Shown here one piece after another: positions 12,342-27,300 of a stretch of DNA of 64,000 bases. The position numbers and the translations under genes were made by a program. Under the pieces are notes generated by a model, which was not told where the DNA came from, searched no databases, and saw only the letters and a list, made by a program, of their open reading frames with translations. The first letter of the stretch is position 1, and every line of letters begins with the position of its first letter. This DNA comes from Sanderia malayensis (Eukaryota > Cnidaria > Scyphozoa > Semaeostomeae > Pelagiidae): contig RQOL01000451.1 in NCBI GenBank assembly GCA_013076295.1, positions 1 through 64,000 of the forward strand, given 5' to 3'.

Positions 12342-15300
12342 ACAATCATTCCCACAATTTACACTAATAAAAGATAACACTCATTCCCACAATTAAACAC
12401 CAATAAAAAATAACTTTTATTCCCGCAACTTACACTAATCAAAGTTCAGATTCATTCCTACAATTTGCGCATGATTCCACGAAAGTTCAGCAAGAATAAA
12501 TTGTGATACATTTTTAGCTACTTTTTTCAGTAATTTTAACATTCATTCCCAAAATTTACACTAATAAAAGATAACACTCATTCACACAATTTATACCAAT
12601 AGAAATTTACTTATTCCGCAACTTACACTAATGAAAATTTAGATCCATTCCCACAATTTTTGCATGATTCCACGTCAATTGAGTGAAAGCAAATTGTTAT
12701 ACACTTTTAATTACTTTGTTCAGTAATATTAACATTCATTCCCACAATTTACACTAATAAAATATAACACTCATTCCCACAATTTACACCAATAAAAAAA
12801 AACTTTTATTCCCGCAACTTACACTAATCAAAGTCAAGATTCATTCCTACAATTTGTGGATGATTCCACGAAAGTTCAGCGAGAACACATTGTGAAACAC
12901 TTTTAGCTACTTTTTTCAGTAATATTAACATTTAATCTCACAATTTACACTAAAATAAGATAACACTCATTCCCACACTTTTCACCATTAAACATTAACT
13001 TTTATTCCCGCAACATCAAAATGAACATTCATTCCCACAATTTGCGCATGATTCCATAAAAACTCAGCGAGAACAAATTGTTATACACTTTTAGTTACTT
13101 TTTTCAGTAATATTAACATTTAATCCAACAACTTACACTAAAATAAGATAACACTCATTCCCACAAATTACACCATTAAAAGTTAACTTTTATTCCCGCA
13201 ACTTACACTAATCAAAATTAACATTCATTCCCACAATTTGCCCATGATTCCCCGTCAGTTCAGTGAAAAAAAATTGTTATAGACATTTAGTTACTTTTTT
13301 CAGTAATATTAACATTCATTCTCACAATTTACATTAAAAATAGATAACACTCATTCCCACAATTTGCGCATGATTCCACGTCATTTCAGCGAATACAAAT
13401 TGTTATACACTTTTAGTTACTTTTTTCAGTAATATTAACAATCATTCCCACAATTTACACTAATAAAATATAACACTCATTCCCACAATTTACACCAATA
13501 AAAAATAACTTTTATTCCCGCAACTTACACTAATCAAAGTTAAGATTCATTCCTACAGTTTGTGGATGATTCCACGAAAGTTCAGCGAGAACAAATTGTG
13601 ATACACTTTTAGGTACCTTTTCAGTAATTTTAACATTCATTCCCACAATTTACACTAATAAAATCTAACTTTCATTCCCACAAATTACATCATTAAAAGT
13701 TAACTTTTATTCCCGCAACTTACACTAATGAAAATTTAGATCCATTCCCACAATTTTTGCATGATTCCACGTCAATTGAGTGAAAGCAAATTGTTATACA
13801 CTTTTAATTACTTTTTTCAGTAATATTAACAATCATTCCCACAATTTACACTAATAAAAATTAACTTTCATTCCCACAAATTACACCATTAAAAGTTAAC
13901 TTTTATTCCCGCAACTTTTAATAATCAAAATTAACATTCATTCCCACAATTTGCCTATGATTCCCCGTCAGTTCAGTGAAAAAAAATTGTTATAGACTTT
14001 TAGTTACTTTTTTCAGTAATATTAACATTCATTCCCACAATTTACACTAATAACAGATAACACTCATTCACACAATTTATACCAATAAAAATTAACTTTT
14101 TTTCCGCAACTTACACTAATGAAGATCAAGATTCATTCCCACAATATGCGCAAGATTCAACGAAAATTCAACGAGAACAAATTGTTATACACTTTTAGTT
14201 ACTTTTTTCAGTAATAATTACATTCATTCCCACAGTTTACACTAATAAAAGATAACAGTCATTCCCACAATATACAACAATAAAAATTAACTTTTATATC
14301 CGCAACTTACACTAATCAACATTAACATTCATTCCCACAATTTGCGCATGATTCCACGTCAATTGAGTGAAAGCAAATTGTTATACACTTTTAATTACTT
14401 TTTTCAGTAATATTAACATTCATTCCCACAATTTACACTAATAAAAGATAACACTCATTCACACAATTTATACCAATAAAAATTAACTTTTTTTCCGCAA
14501 CTTACACTAATGAAGATCAAGATTCATTCCCACAATTTGCGCAAGATTCAACGAAAATTCAACGAGAACAAATTGTTATACACTTTTAGTTACTTTGTTC
14601 AGTAATAATTACATTCATTCCCACAGTTTACACTAATAAAAGATAACAGTCATTCCCACAATATACAACAATAAAAATTAACTTTTATATCCGCAACTTA
14701 CACTAATCAAGATTAACATTCATTCCCACAATTTGCGCATGATTCCACGTCAATTGAGTGAAAGCAAATTGTTATACACTTTTAATTACTTTTTTCAGTA
14801 ATATTAACATTCATTCCCACAATTTACACTAATAAAAGATAACACTCATTCACACAGTTTATACCAATAAAAATTAACTTTTTTTCCGCAACTTACACTA
14901 ATGAAAATCAAGATTCATTCCCACAATTTGCGCAAGATTCAACGAAAATTCAACGAGAACAAATTGTTATACACTTTTAGTTACTTTGTTCAGTAATATT
15001 AACATTCATTCCCACAATTTACACTAAAAATAGATAACACTCATTCCCACAATTTACACTAAAAAAAATTAACTTTTATTCCCGCAACTTACACTAATCA
15101 AAATTAACATTCATTCCCACAATTTGCCGATGATTCCCCGTCAGTTCAGTGAAAAAAAATTGTTATAGACTTTTAGTTACTTTTTTCAGTAATATTAACA
15201 TTCATTCCCACAATTTACACTAATAAAAGATAACACTCATTCCCAAAATTTAGACCAATAAAAATTAACTTTCATCCCACAATATACAACAATAAAAATT

Positions 15301-18300
15301 AACTTTTATATCCGCAACTTACACTAATCAAGATTAACATTCATTCCCACAATTTGCGCATGATTCCACGTCAATTCAGCGAAAACAAATTGTTATACAC
15401 TTTTAGTTACTTTTTTCAGTAATATTAACAATCATTCCCACAATTTACACTAATAAAAATTAGCTTTCATTCCCACAAATTACACCATTAAAAGTTAACT
15501 TTTGTTCCCGCAACTTACACTAATCAACATTAACATTCATTCCCACAATTTGCCTATGATTCCCCGTCAGTTCAGTGAAAAAAAAATTGTTATAGACTTT
15601 TAGTTACTTTTTTCAGTAATATTAACATTCATTCCCACAATTTACACTAATAGAAGATAACACTCATTCACACAATTTATACCAATAAAAATTAACTTTT
15701 TCTCCGCAACTTACACTAATGAAAATCAAGATTCATTCCCACAATTTGCGCAAGATTCAACAAAAATTCAACGAGAACAAATTGTTATACACTTTTAGTT
15801 ACTTTGTTCAGTAATAATTACATTCATTCCCACAGTTTACACTAATAAAAGATAACAGTCATTCCCACAATATACAACAATAAAAATTAACTTTTATATC
15901 CGCAACTTACACTAATCAAGATTAACATTCATTCCCACAATTTGCGCATGATTCCACGTCAATTCAGCGAAAACAATTTGTTATACATTTTTGGTTACTT
16001 TGTTCAGTATTATTAACATTCCTTCCCACAATTTACACCAATAAAAGATAACACTCATTCCCACAAGTTTCACCAATAAAAATTAACTTTTATTCCCGCA
16101 ACTTACACTAATCAAAATTAACATTCATTCCAACAATTTTTGCATGATGCCACGTCAATTGAGTGAAAGCAAATTGTTATACACTTTTAATTACTTTTTT
16201 CATTAACATTCATTCCCACAATTTACACTAATAAAAGATAACACTCATTCACACAATTTATACCAATAAAAATTAACTTTTTTTCCGCAACTTACACTAA
16301 TGAAAATCAAGATTCATTCCCACAATTTGCGCAAGATTCAACGAAAATTCAACGAGAACAAATTGTTATACACTTTTAGTTACTTTGTTCAGTAATATTA
16401 ACATTCATTCCCACAATTTACACTAAAAATAGATAACACTAATTCCCACAATTTACACTAAAAAAAATTAACTTTTATTCCCGCAACTTACACTAATCAA
16501 AATTAGGATTCATTCCCACAAATTACACTAATAAAAGATAGCACTCTTTCCCACAATTTACACCATTCAAAATTAACTTTTTTTTTCGCATCCTACACTA
16601 ATCAAAATTAACATTCATTCTCACAATTTACACTAATAAAAGATAACACTCATTCCCATATTTTTCACCAATAAAAATTAACTTTTATTCCCGCAACTTA
16701 CACTAATCAAAACTAACATTCATTAAAACAATTTGCCGATGATTCCCCGTCAGTTCAGTGAAAAAAAATTGTTATACACTTTTAGTTCCTTTTTTCAGTA
16801 ATATTAACAATCATTCCCACAATTTACACTAATAAAAGATAACACTCATTCCCACAATTTACACCAATAAAAAATAACTTTTATTCCCGCAACTTACACT
16901 AATCAAAGTTAAGATTCATTTCTACAATTTGCGCATGATTCCACGAAAGTTCAGCAAGAGTAAATTGTGATACATTTTTAGCTACTTTTTTCAGTAATTT
17001 TAACATTCATTCCCACAATTTACACTAATAAAAATTAACTTTCATTCCCACAAATTACACCATTAAAAGTTAACTTTTATTCCCGCAACTTACACTAATC
17101 AAAATTAACATTCATTCCCACAATTTGCCGATGATTCCCCGTCAGTTCAGTGAAAAAAAATTGTTATAGACTTTTAGTTACTTTTTTCAGTAATATTAAC
17201 ATTCATTCCCACAATTTACACTAATAAAAGATAACACTCATTCCCAAAATTTAGACCAATAAAAATTAACTTTCATCCCACAATATACAACAATAAAAAT
17301 TAACTTTTATATCCGCAACTTACACTAATCAAGATTAACATTCATTCCCACAATTTTTGCATGATTCCACGTCAATTGAGTGAAAGCAAATTGTTATACA
17401 CTTTTAATTACTTTTTTCAGTAATATTAACATTCATTCCCACACTTTACACTAATAAAAGATAACTCTCATTCACACAATTTATACCAATAAAAATTAAC
17501 TTTTTTTCCGCAACTTACACTAATGAAAATCAAGATTCATTCCCACAATTTGCGCAAGATTCAACGAAAATTCAACGAGAACAAATTGTTATACACTTTT
17601 AGTTCCTTTTTTCAGTAATATTAACAATCATTCCCACAATTTACACTAATAAAAGATAACACTCATTCCCACAATTTACACCAATAAAAAATAACTTTTA
17701 TTCCCGCAACTTACACTAATCAAAACTAACATTCATTAAAACAATTTGCGCATGATTCCACGAAAATGCAGCGAAAACAAATTGTTATACACTTTTAGTT
17801 CCTTTTTTCAGTAATATTAACAATCATTCCCACAATTTACACTAATAAAAGATAACACTCATTCCCACAATTTACACCAATAAAAAATAACTTTTATTCC
17901 CGCAACTTACACTAATCAAAGTTAAGATTCATTTCTACAATTTGCGCATGATTCCACGAAAGTTCAGCAAGAGTAAATTGTGATACATTTTTAGCTACTT
18001 TTTTCAGTAATTTTAACATTCATTCCCACAATTTACACTAATAAAAATTAACTTTCATTCCCACAAATTACACCATTAAAAGTTAACTTTTATTCCCGCA
18101 ACTTACACTAATCAAAATTAACATTCATTCCCACAATTTGCCGATGATTCCCCGTCAGTTCAGTGAAAAAAAATTGTTATAGACTTTTAGTTACTTTTTT
18201 CAGTAATATTAACATTCATTCCCACAATTTACACTAATAAAAGATAACACTCATTCCCAAAATTTAGACCAATAAAAATTAACTTTCATCCCACAATATA

Positions 18301-21300
18301 CAACAATAAAAATTAACTTTTATATCCGCAACTTACACTAATCAAGATTAACATTCATTCCCACAATTTTTGCATGATTCCACGTCAATTGAGTGAAAGC
18401 AAATTGTTATACACTTTTAATTACTTTTTTCAGTAATATTAACATTCATTCCCACACTTTACACTAATAAAAGATAACACTCATTCACACAATTTATACC
18501 AATAAAAATTAACTTTTTTTCCGCAACTTACACTAATGAAAATCAAGATTCATTCCCACAATTTGCGCAAGATTCAACGAAAATTCAACGAGAACAAATT
18601 GTTATACACTTTTAGTTACTTTGTTCAGTAATATTAACATTCATTCCCACAATTTACACTAAAAATATATATCACTCATTCCCACAATTTACACTAAAAA
18701 AAATTAACTTTTATTCCCGCAACTTACACTAATCAAAATTAGGATTCATTCCCACAATTTACACTAATAAAAGATAGCACTCTTTCCCACAATTTACACC
18801 ATTCAAAATTAACTTTTTTTTCGCATCCTACACTAATCAAAATTAACATTCATTCTCACAATTTACACTAATAAAAGATAACACTCATTCCCACATTTTT
18901 CACCAATAAAAATTAACTTTTATTCCCGCAACTTACACTAATCAAAACTAACATTCATTAAAACAATTTGCGCATGATTCCACGAAAATGCAGCGAAAAC
19001 AAATTGTTATACACTTTTAGTTACTTTTTTCAGTAATATTAACAATCATTCCCACAATTTACACTAATAAAAGATAACACTCATTCCCACAATTTACACC
19101 AATAAAAAATGACTTTTATTCCCGCAACTTACACTAATCAAAGTTAAGATTCATTCCTATAATTTGCGCATGATTCCACGAAAGTTCAGCAAGAATAAAT
19201 TGTGATACATTTTTAGCTACTTTTTTCAGTAATTTTAACATTCATTCCCACAATTTACCCTTATAAAAATTAACTTTCATTCCCACAAATTACACCATTA
19301 AAAGTTAACTTTTATTCCCGCAACTTACACTAATCAAAATTAACATTCATTCCCACAATTTGCCGATGATTCCCCGTCAGTTCAGTGAAAAAAAATTGTT
19401 ATAGACTTTTAGTTACTTTTTTCAGTAATATTAACATTCATTCCCACAATTTACACTAATAAAAGATAACACTCATTCCCAAAATTTAGACCAATAAAAA
19501 TTAACTTTCATCCCACAATATACAACAATAAAAATTAACTTTTATATCCGCAACTTACACTAATCAAGATTAACATTCATTCCCACAATTTGCGCATGAT
19601 TCCACGTTAATTCAGCGAAAACAAATTGTTATACACTTTTAGTTACTTTTTTCAGTAATATTAACAATCATTCCCACAATTTACACTAATAAAAATTAAC
19701 TTTCATTCCCACAAATTACACCAATAAAAGTTAACTTTTATTCCCGCAACTTACACTAATCAACATTAACATTCATTCCCACAATTTGCCTATGATTCCC
19801 CGTCAGTTCAGTGAAAAAAAATTGTTATAGACTTTTTTCAGTAATATTAACATTCATTCCCACAATTTACACTAATAGAAGATAACACTCATTCACACAA
19901 TTTACACTAAAAAAAATTAACTTTTATTCCCGCAACTTACACTAATCAAAATTAGGATTCATTCCCACAATTTACACTAATAAAAGATAACACTCATTCA
20001 CACAATTTATACCAATAAAAATTAATTTTTTTTCCGCAACTTACACTAATGAAAATCAAGATTCATTCCCACAATTTGCGCAAGATTCACCGAAAATTCA
20101 ACGAGAACAAATTGTTATACACTTTTAGTTACTTTGTTCAGTAATATTAACATTCATTCCCACAATTTACACTAAAAATAGATAACACTAATTGCCACAA
20201 TTTACACTAAAAAAAATTAACTTTTATTCCCGCAACTTACACTAATCAAAATTAGGATTCATTCCCACAAATTACACTAATAAAAGATAGCACTCTTTCC
20301 CACAATTTACACCATTCCAAATTAACTTTTTTTTTCGCATCCTACACTAATCAAAATTAACATTCATTCTCACAATTTACACTAATAAAAGATAACATTC
20401 ATTCGCACATTTTTCACCAATAAAAATTAACTTTTATTCCCGCAACTTACACTAATCAAAACTAACATTCATTAAAACAATTTGCGCATGATTCCACGAA
20501 AATGCAGCGAAAACAAATTGTTATACACTTTTAGTTCCTTTTTTCAGTAATATTAACAATCATTCCCACAATTTACACTAATAAAAGATAACACTCATTC
20601 CCACAATTTACACCAATAAAAAATAACTTTTATTCCCGCAACTTACACTAATCAAAGTTAAGATTCATTTCTACAATTTGCGCATGATTCCACGAAAGTT
20701 CAGCAAGAGTAAATTGTGATACATTTTTAGCTACTTTTTTCAGTAATTTTAACATTCATTCCCACAATTTACACTAATAAAAATTAACTTTCATTCCCAC
20801 AAATTACACCATTAAAAGTTAACTTTTATTCCCGCAACTTACACTAATCAAAATTAACATTCATTCCCACAATTTGCCGATGATTCCCCGTCAGTTCAGT
20901 GAAAAAAATTGTTATAGACTTTTAGTTACTTTTTTCAGTAATATTAACATTCATTCCCACAATTTACACTAATAAAAGATAACACTCATTCCCAAAATTT
21001 AGACCAGTAAAAATTAACTTTCATCCCACAATATACAACAATAAAAATTAACTTTTATATCCGCAACTTACACTAATCAAGATTAACATTCATTCCCACA
21101 ATTTGCGCATGATTCCACGTCAATTCAGCGAAAACAAATTGTTATACATTTTTAGTTACTTTGTTCAGTAATATTAACATTCATTCCCACAATTTACACT
21201 AATAAAATATAACACTCATTCCAACAATTTACACCAATAAAAAAAAACTTTTATTCCCGCAACTTACACTAATCAAAGTCAAGATTCATTCCTACAATTT

Positions 21301-24300
21301 GTGGATGATTCCACGAAAGTTCAGCGAGAACACATTGTGATACACTTTTAGCTACTTTTTTCAGTAATATTAACATTTAATCTCACAATTTACACTAAAA
21401 TAAGATAACACTCATTCCCACACTTTTCACCATTAAACATTAACTTTTATTCCCGCAACTTACATTAATCAAAATGAACATTCATTTCCACAATTTGCGC
21501 ATGATTCCATAAAAACTCAACGAGAACAAATTGTTATACACTTTTAGTTACTTTTTTCAGTAATATTAACATTTAATCCAACAACTTACACTAAAATAAG
21601 ATAACACTCATTCCCATAAATTACACCATTAAAAGTTAACTTTTATTCCCGCAATTTGCCCATGATTCCCCGTCAGTTCAGTGAAAAAAAATTGTTATAG
21701 ACATTTAGTTACTTTTTTCAGTAATATTAACATTCATTCTCACAATTTACACTAAAAATAGATAACACTCATTCCCACAATTTGCGCATGATTCCACGTC
21801 ATTTCAGCGAATACAAATTGTTATACACTTTTAGGTACTTTTTTCAGTAATATTAACAATCATTCCCACAATTTACACTAATAAAATATAACACTCATTC
21901 CCACAATTTACACCAATAAAAAATAACTTTTATTCCCGCAACTTACACTAATCAAAGTTAAGATTCATTCCTACAGTTTGTGGATGATTCCACGAAAATT
22001 CAGCGAGAACAAATTGTGTTACACTTTTAGCTACTTTTTCAGTAATTTTAACATTCATTCCCACAATTTACACTAATAAAATCTAACTTTCATTCCCACA
22101 AATTACATCATTAAAAGTTAACTTTTATTCCCGCAACTTACACTAATCAAAATTAACATTCATTCCCACAATTTGCCCATGATTCCCCGTCAGTTCAGTG
22201 AAGAAAAATTGTTATAGACTTTTAGTTACTTTTTTCAGTAATATTAACATTCATTCCAAAAATTTACACTAATAAAAGATAACACTCATTCACACAATTT
22301 ATACCTATACAAATTTACTTGTTCCGCAACTTACACTAATGAAAATTTAGATCCATTCCCACAATTTTTGCATGATTCCACGTCAATTGAGTGAAAGCAA
22401 ATTGTTATACACTTTTAATTACTTTTTTCAGTAATATTAACAATCATTCCCACAATTTACACTGATAAAATATAACACTCATTCCCACAATTTACACCAA
22501 TAAAAAAAAACTTTTATTCCCGCAACTTACACTAATCAAAGTTAAGATTCATTCCTACAGTTTGTGGATGATTCCACGAAAGTTCAGCGAGAACAAATTG
22601 TGATACACTTTTAGCTACTTTTTTCAGTAATATTAACAATCATTCCCACAATTTACACTAATAAAATATAACACTCATTCCCACAATTTACACCAATAAA
22701 AAATAACTTTTATTCCCGCAACTTACACTAATCAAAGTTAAGATTCATTCCTACAGTTTGTGGATGATTCCACGAAAGTTCAGCGAGAACAAATTGTGAT
22801 ACACTTTTAGCTACTTTTTCAGTAATTTTAACATTCATTCCCACAATTTACACTAATAAAATCTAACTTTCATTCCCACAAATTACATCATTAAAAGTTA
22901 ACTTTTATTCCCGCAACTTACACTAATCAAAATTAACATTCATTCCCACAATTTGCCCATGATTCCTCGTCAGTTCAGTGAAAAAAAATTGTTATAGACT
23001 TTTAGTTACTTTTTTCAGTAATATTAACATTCATTCCCACAATTTACACTAATAAAATATAACACTCATTCCCACAATTTACACCAATAAAAAAAACTTT
23101 TATTCCCGCAACTTACACTAATCAAAGTCAAGATTCATTCCTACAATTTGTGGATGATTCCACGAAAGTTCAGCGAGAACACATTGTGATACACTTTTAG
23201 CTACTTTTTTCAGTAATATTAACATTTAATCTCCCAATTTACACTAAAATAAGATAACACTCATTCCCACACTTTTCACCATTTAACATTAACTTTTATT
23301 CCCGCAACTTACACTAATCAAAATTAGGATTCATTCCCACAATTTACACTAATAAAAGATAGCACTCTTTCCCACAATTTACACCATTCAAAATTAACTT
23401 TTTTTTTCGCATCCTACACTAATCAAAATTAACATTCATTTCCACAATTTGCGCAAGATTCAACGAAAATTCAACGAGAACAAATTGTTATACACTTTTA
23501 GTTACTTTTTTCAGTAATATTAACAATCATTCCCACAATTTACACTAATAAAAGATAACACTCATTCCCACAATTTACACCAATAAAAAATAACTTTTAT
23601 TCCCGCAACTTACACTAATCAAAGTTAAGATTCATTCCTACAATTTGCGCATGATTCCACGAAAGTTCAGCAAGAATAAATTGTGATACATTTTTAGCTA
23701 CTTTTTTCAGTAATTTTAACATTCATTCCCACAATTTACACTAATAAAAATTAACTTTCATTCCCACAAATTACATCATTAAAAGTTAACTTTTATTCCC
23801 GCAACTTACACTAATCAAAACTAACATTCACTAAAACAATTTGCGCATGATTCCACGAAAATGCAGCGAAAACAAATTGTTATACACTTTTAGTTACTTT
23901 TTTCAGTAATATTAACAATCATTCCCACAATTTACACTAATAAAAGATAATACTCGATCCCACAATTTACACCAATAAAAAATAACTTTTATTCCCGCAA
24001 CTTACACTAATCAAAGTTAAGATTCATTCCTACAATTTGCGCATGATTCCACGAAAGTTCAGCAAGAATAAATTGTGATACATTTTTAGCTACTTTTTTC
24101 AGTAATTTTAACATTCATTCCCACAATTTACACTAATAAAAATTAACTTTCATTCCCACAAATTACAACATTAAAAGTTAACTTTTATTCCCGCAACTTA
24201 CACTAATCAAAATTAACATTCATTCCCACAATTTGCCCATGATTCCTCGTCAGTTCAGTGAAAAAAAATTGTTATAGACTTTTAGTTACTTTTTTCAGTA

Positions 24301-27300
24301 ATATTAACATTCATTCCCACAATTTACACTAATAAAAGATAACATTCATTCACACAATTTATACCAATAAAAATTAACTTTTTTCCGCAACTTACACTAA
24401 TGAAAATCAAGATTCATTCCCACAATTTGTGCAAGATTCAACGAAAATTCAACGAGAACAAATTGTTATACACTTTTAGTTACTTTGTTCAGTAATATTA
24501 ACATTCATTCCCACAATTTACACTGATAAAAGATAACACTCATTCCCACATTTTTCAACAATAAAAATTAACTTTTATTCCCGCAACTTACACTAATCAA
24601 AACTAACATTCATTAAAACAATTTGCGCATGATTCCACGAAAATACAGCGAAAACAAATTGTTATACACTTTTAGTTACTTTTTTCAGTAATATTAACAA
24701 TCATTCCCACAATTTACACTAATAAAAGATAACACTCATTCCCACAATTCACACCAATAAAAAATAACTTTTATTCCCGCAACTTACACTAATCAAAGTT
24801 AAGATTCATTCCTACAATTTGCGCATGATTCAACGAAAGTTCAGCAGGAATAAATTGGGATACATTTTTAGCTACTTTTTTCAGTAATATTAACAATCAT
24901 TCCCACAATTTACACTAATAAAAGGTAACACTCATTCCCACAATATACAACAATAAAAATTAACTTTTATATCCGCAACTTACACTAATCAAGATTAACA
25001 TTCATTCCCACAATTTGCTCATGATTCCACGTCAATTCAGCGAAAACAAATTGTTATACACTTTTAGTTACTTTGTTCAGTAATATTAACATTCATTTCC
25101 ACAATTTACACTAATAAAATATAACACTCATTCCCACAATTTACCCCAATAAAAATTAACCTTTATTCCCGCAACTTACACAAAACAAAATTAGAATTCA
25201 TTCCCACAATTTGTGCAAGATTTGACGTCATTTCAGCGAAAACAAATTGTTATACACTTTTTGTTGCTATTTTCAGTAATATTAATATTCATTGCTACAA
25301 TTTACACTAATAAAAGATAACACTTATTCCCACATGTTACACCAATAGAAATTAACCTTTATTCCCCCATTTACACTAATCAAAATTAACATTCATTCCC
25401 ACAATTTGCGCAAGATTCAACGAAAATTCAACGAGAACAAATTGTTATACACTTTTAGTTACTTTGTTCAGTAATATTAACAATCATTCCCACAATTTAC
25501 ACTAATAAAAGATAACACTCATTTCCACAATTTACACCAATAAAAAATAACTTTTATTCCCGCAACTTACACTAATCAAAGTTAAGATTCATTCCTACAA
25601 TTTGCGCATGATTCCACGAAAGTTCAGCAAGAATAAATTGTGATACATTTTTAGCTACTTTTTTCAGTAATTTTAACATTCATTCCCACAATTTACACTA
25701 ATAAAAATTAACTTTCATTCCCACAAATTACACCATTAAAAGTCAACTTTTATTCCCGCAACTTACACTAATCAAAATTAACATTCATTCCCACAATTTG
25801 CCGATGATTCCCCGTCAGTTCAGTGAAAAAAAATTGTTATAGACTTTTAGTTACTTTTTTCAGTAATATTAACAATCATTCCCACAATTTACACTAATAA
25901 AAGATAACACTCATTCCCACAATTTACACCAATAAAAAATAACTTTTATTCCCGCAACTTACACTAATCAAAATTAACATTCATTCCCACAATTTGCCCA
26001 TGATTCCCCGTCAGTTCAGTGAAAAAAAATTGTTATAGACTTTTAGTTACTTTTTTCAGTAACATTAACATTCATTCCCAAAATTTACACTAATAAAAGA
26101 TAACACTCATTCACACAATTTATACCAACAGAAATTTACTTATTCCGCAACTTACACTAATGAAAATTTAGATTCATTCCCACAATTTTTGCATGATTCC
26201 ACGTCAATTGAGTGAAAGCAAATTGTTATACACTTTTAATTACTTTTTTCAGTAATATTAACAATCATTCCCACAATTTACACTAATAAAAGATAACACT
26301 CATTCCCACAATTTACACCAATAAAAAATAACTTTTATTCCCGCAACTTACACTAATCAAAGTTAAGATTCATTCCTACAATTTGCGCATGATTCCACGA
26401 AAGTTCAGCAAGAATAAATTGTGATACATTTTTAGCTACTTTTTTCAGTAATTTTAACATTCATTCCCACAATTTACACTAATAAAAATTAACTTTCATT
26501 CCCATAAATTACACCATTAAAAGTTAACTTTTATTCCCGCAACTTACACTAATCAAAATTAACATTCATTCCCACAATTTGCCGATGATTCCCCGTCAGT
26601 TCAGTGAAAAAAAATTGTTATAGACTTTTAGTTTCTTTCAGTAATATTAACATTCATTCCCACAATTTACACTAATAAAAGATAACACTAATTCCCAAAA
26701 TTTGACCCATAAAAGTTAACTTTCATCCCACAATATACAACAATAAAAATTAACTTTTATATCCGCAACTTACACTAATCAAGATTAACATTCATTCCCA
26801 CAATTTGCGCATGATTCCACGTCAATTGAGCGAAAACAAATTGTTATATACTTTTAGTTACTTTGTTCAGTAATATTAACATTCATTCCCACAATTTACA
26901 ATAATAAAATATAACACTCATTCCCACAATTTACACCAATAAAAAAAAACTTTTATTCCCGCAACTTACACTAATCAAAGTCAAGATTCATTCCTACAAT
27001 TTGTGGATGATTCCACGAAAGTTCAGCGAGAACACATTGTAATACACTTTTAGCTACTTTTTTCAGTAATATTAACAATCATTCCCACAATTTACACTAA
27101 TAAAAGATAACACTCATTCCCACAATTTACACCAATAAAAAATAACTTTTATTCCCGCAACTTACACTAATCAAAGTTAAGATTCATTCCTACAATTTGC
27201 GCATGATTCCACGAAAGTTCAGCAAGAATAAATTGTGATACATTTTTAGCTACTTTTTTCAGTAATTTTAACATTCATTCCCACAATTTACACTAATAAA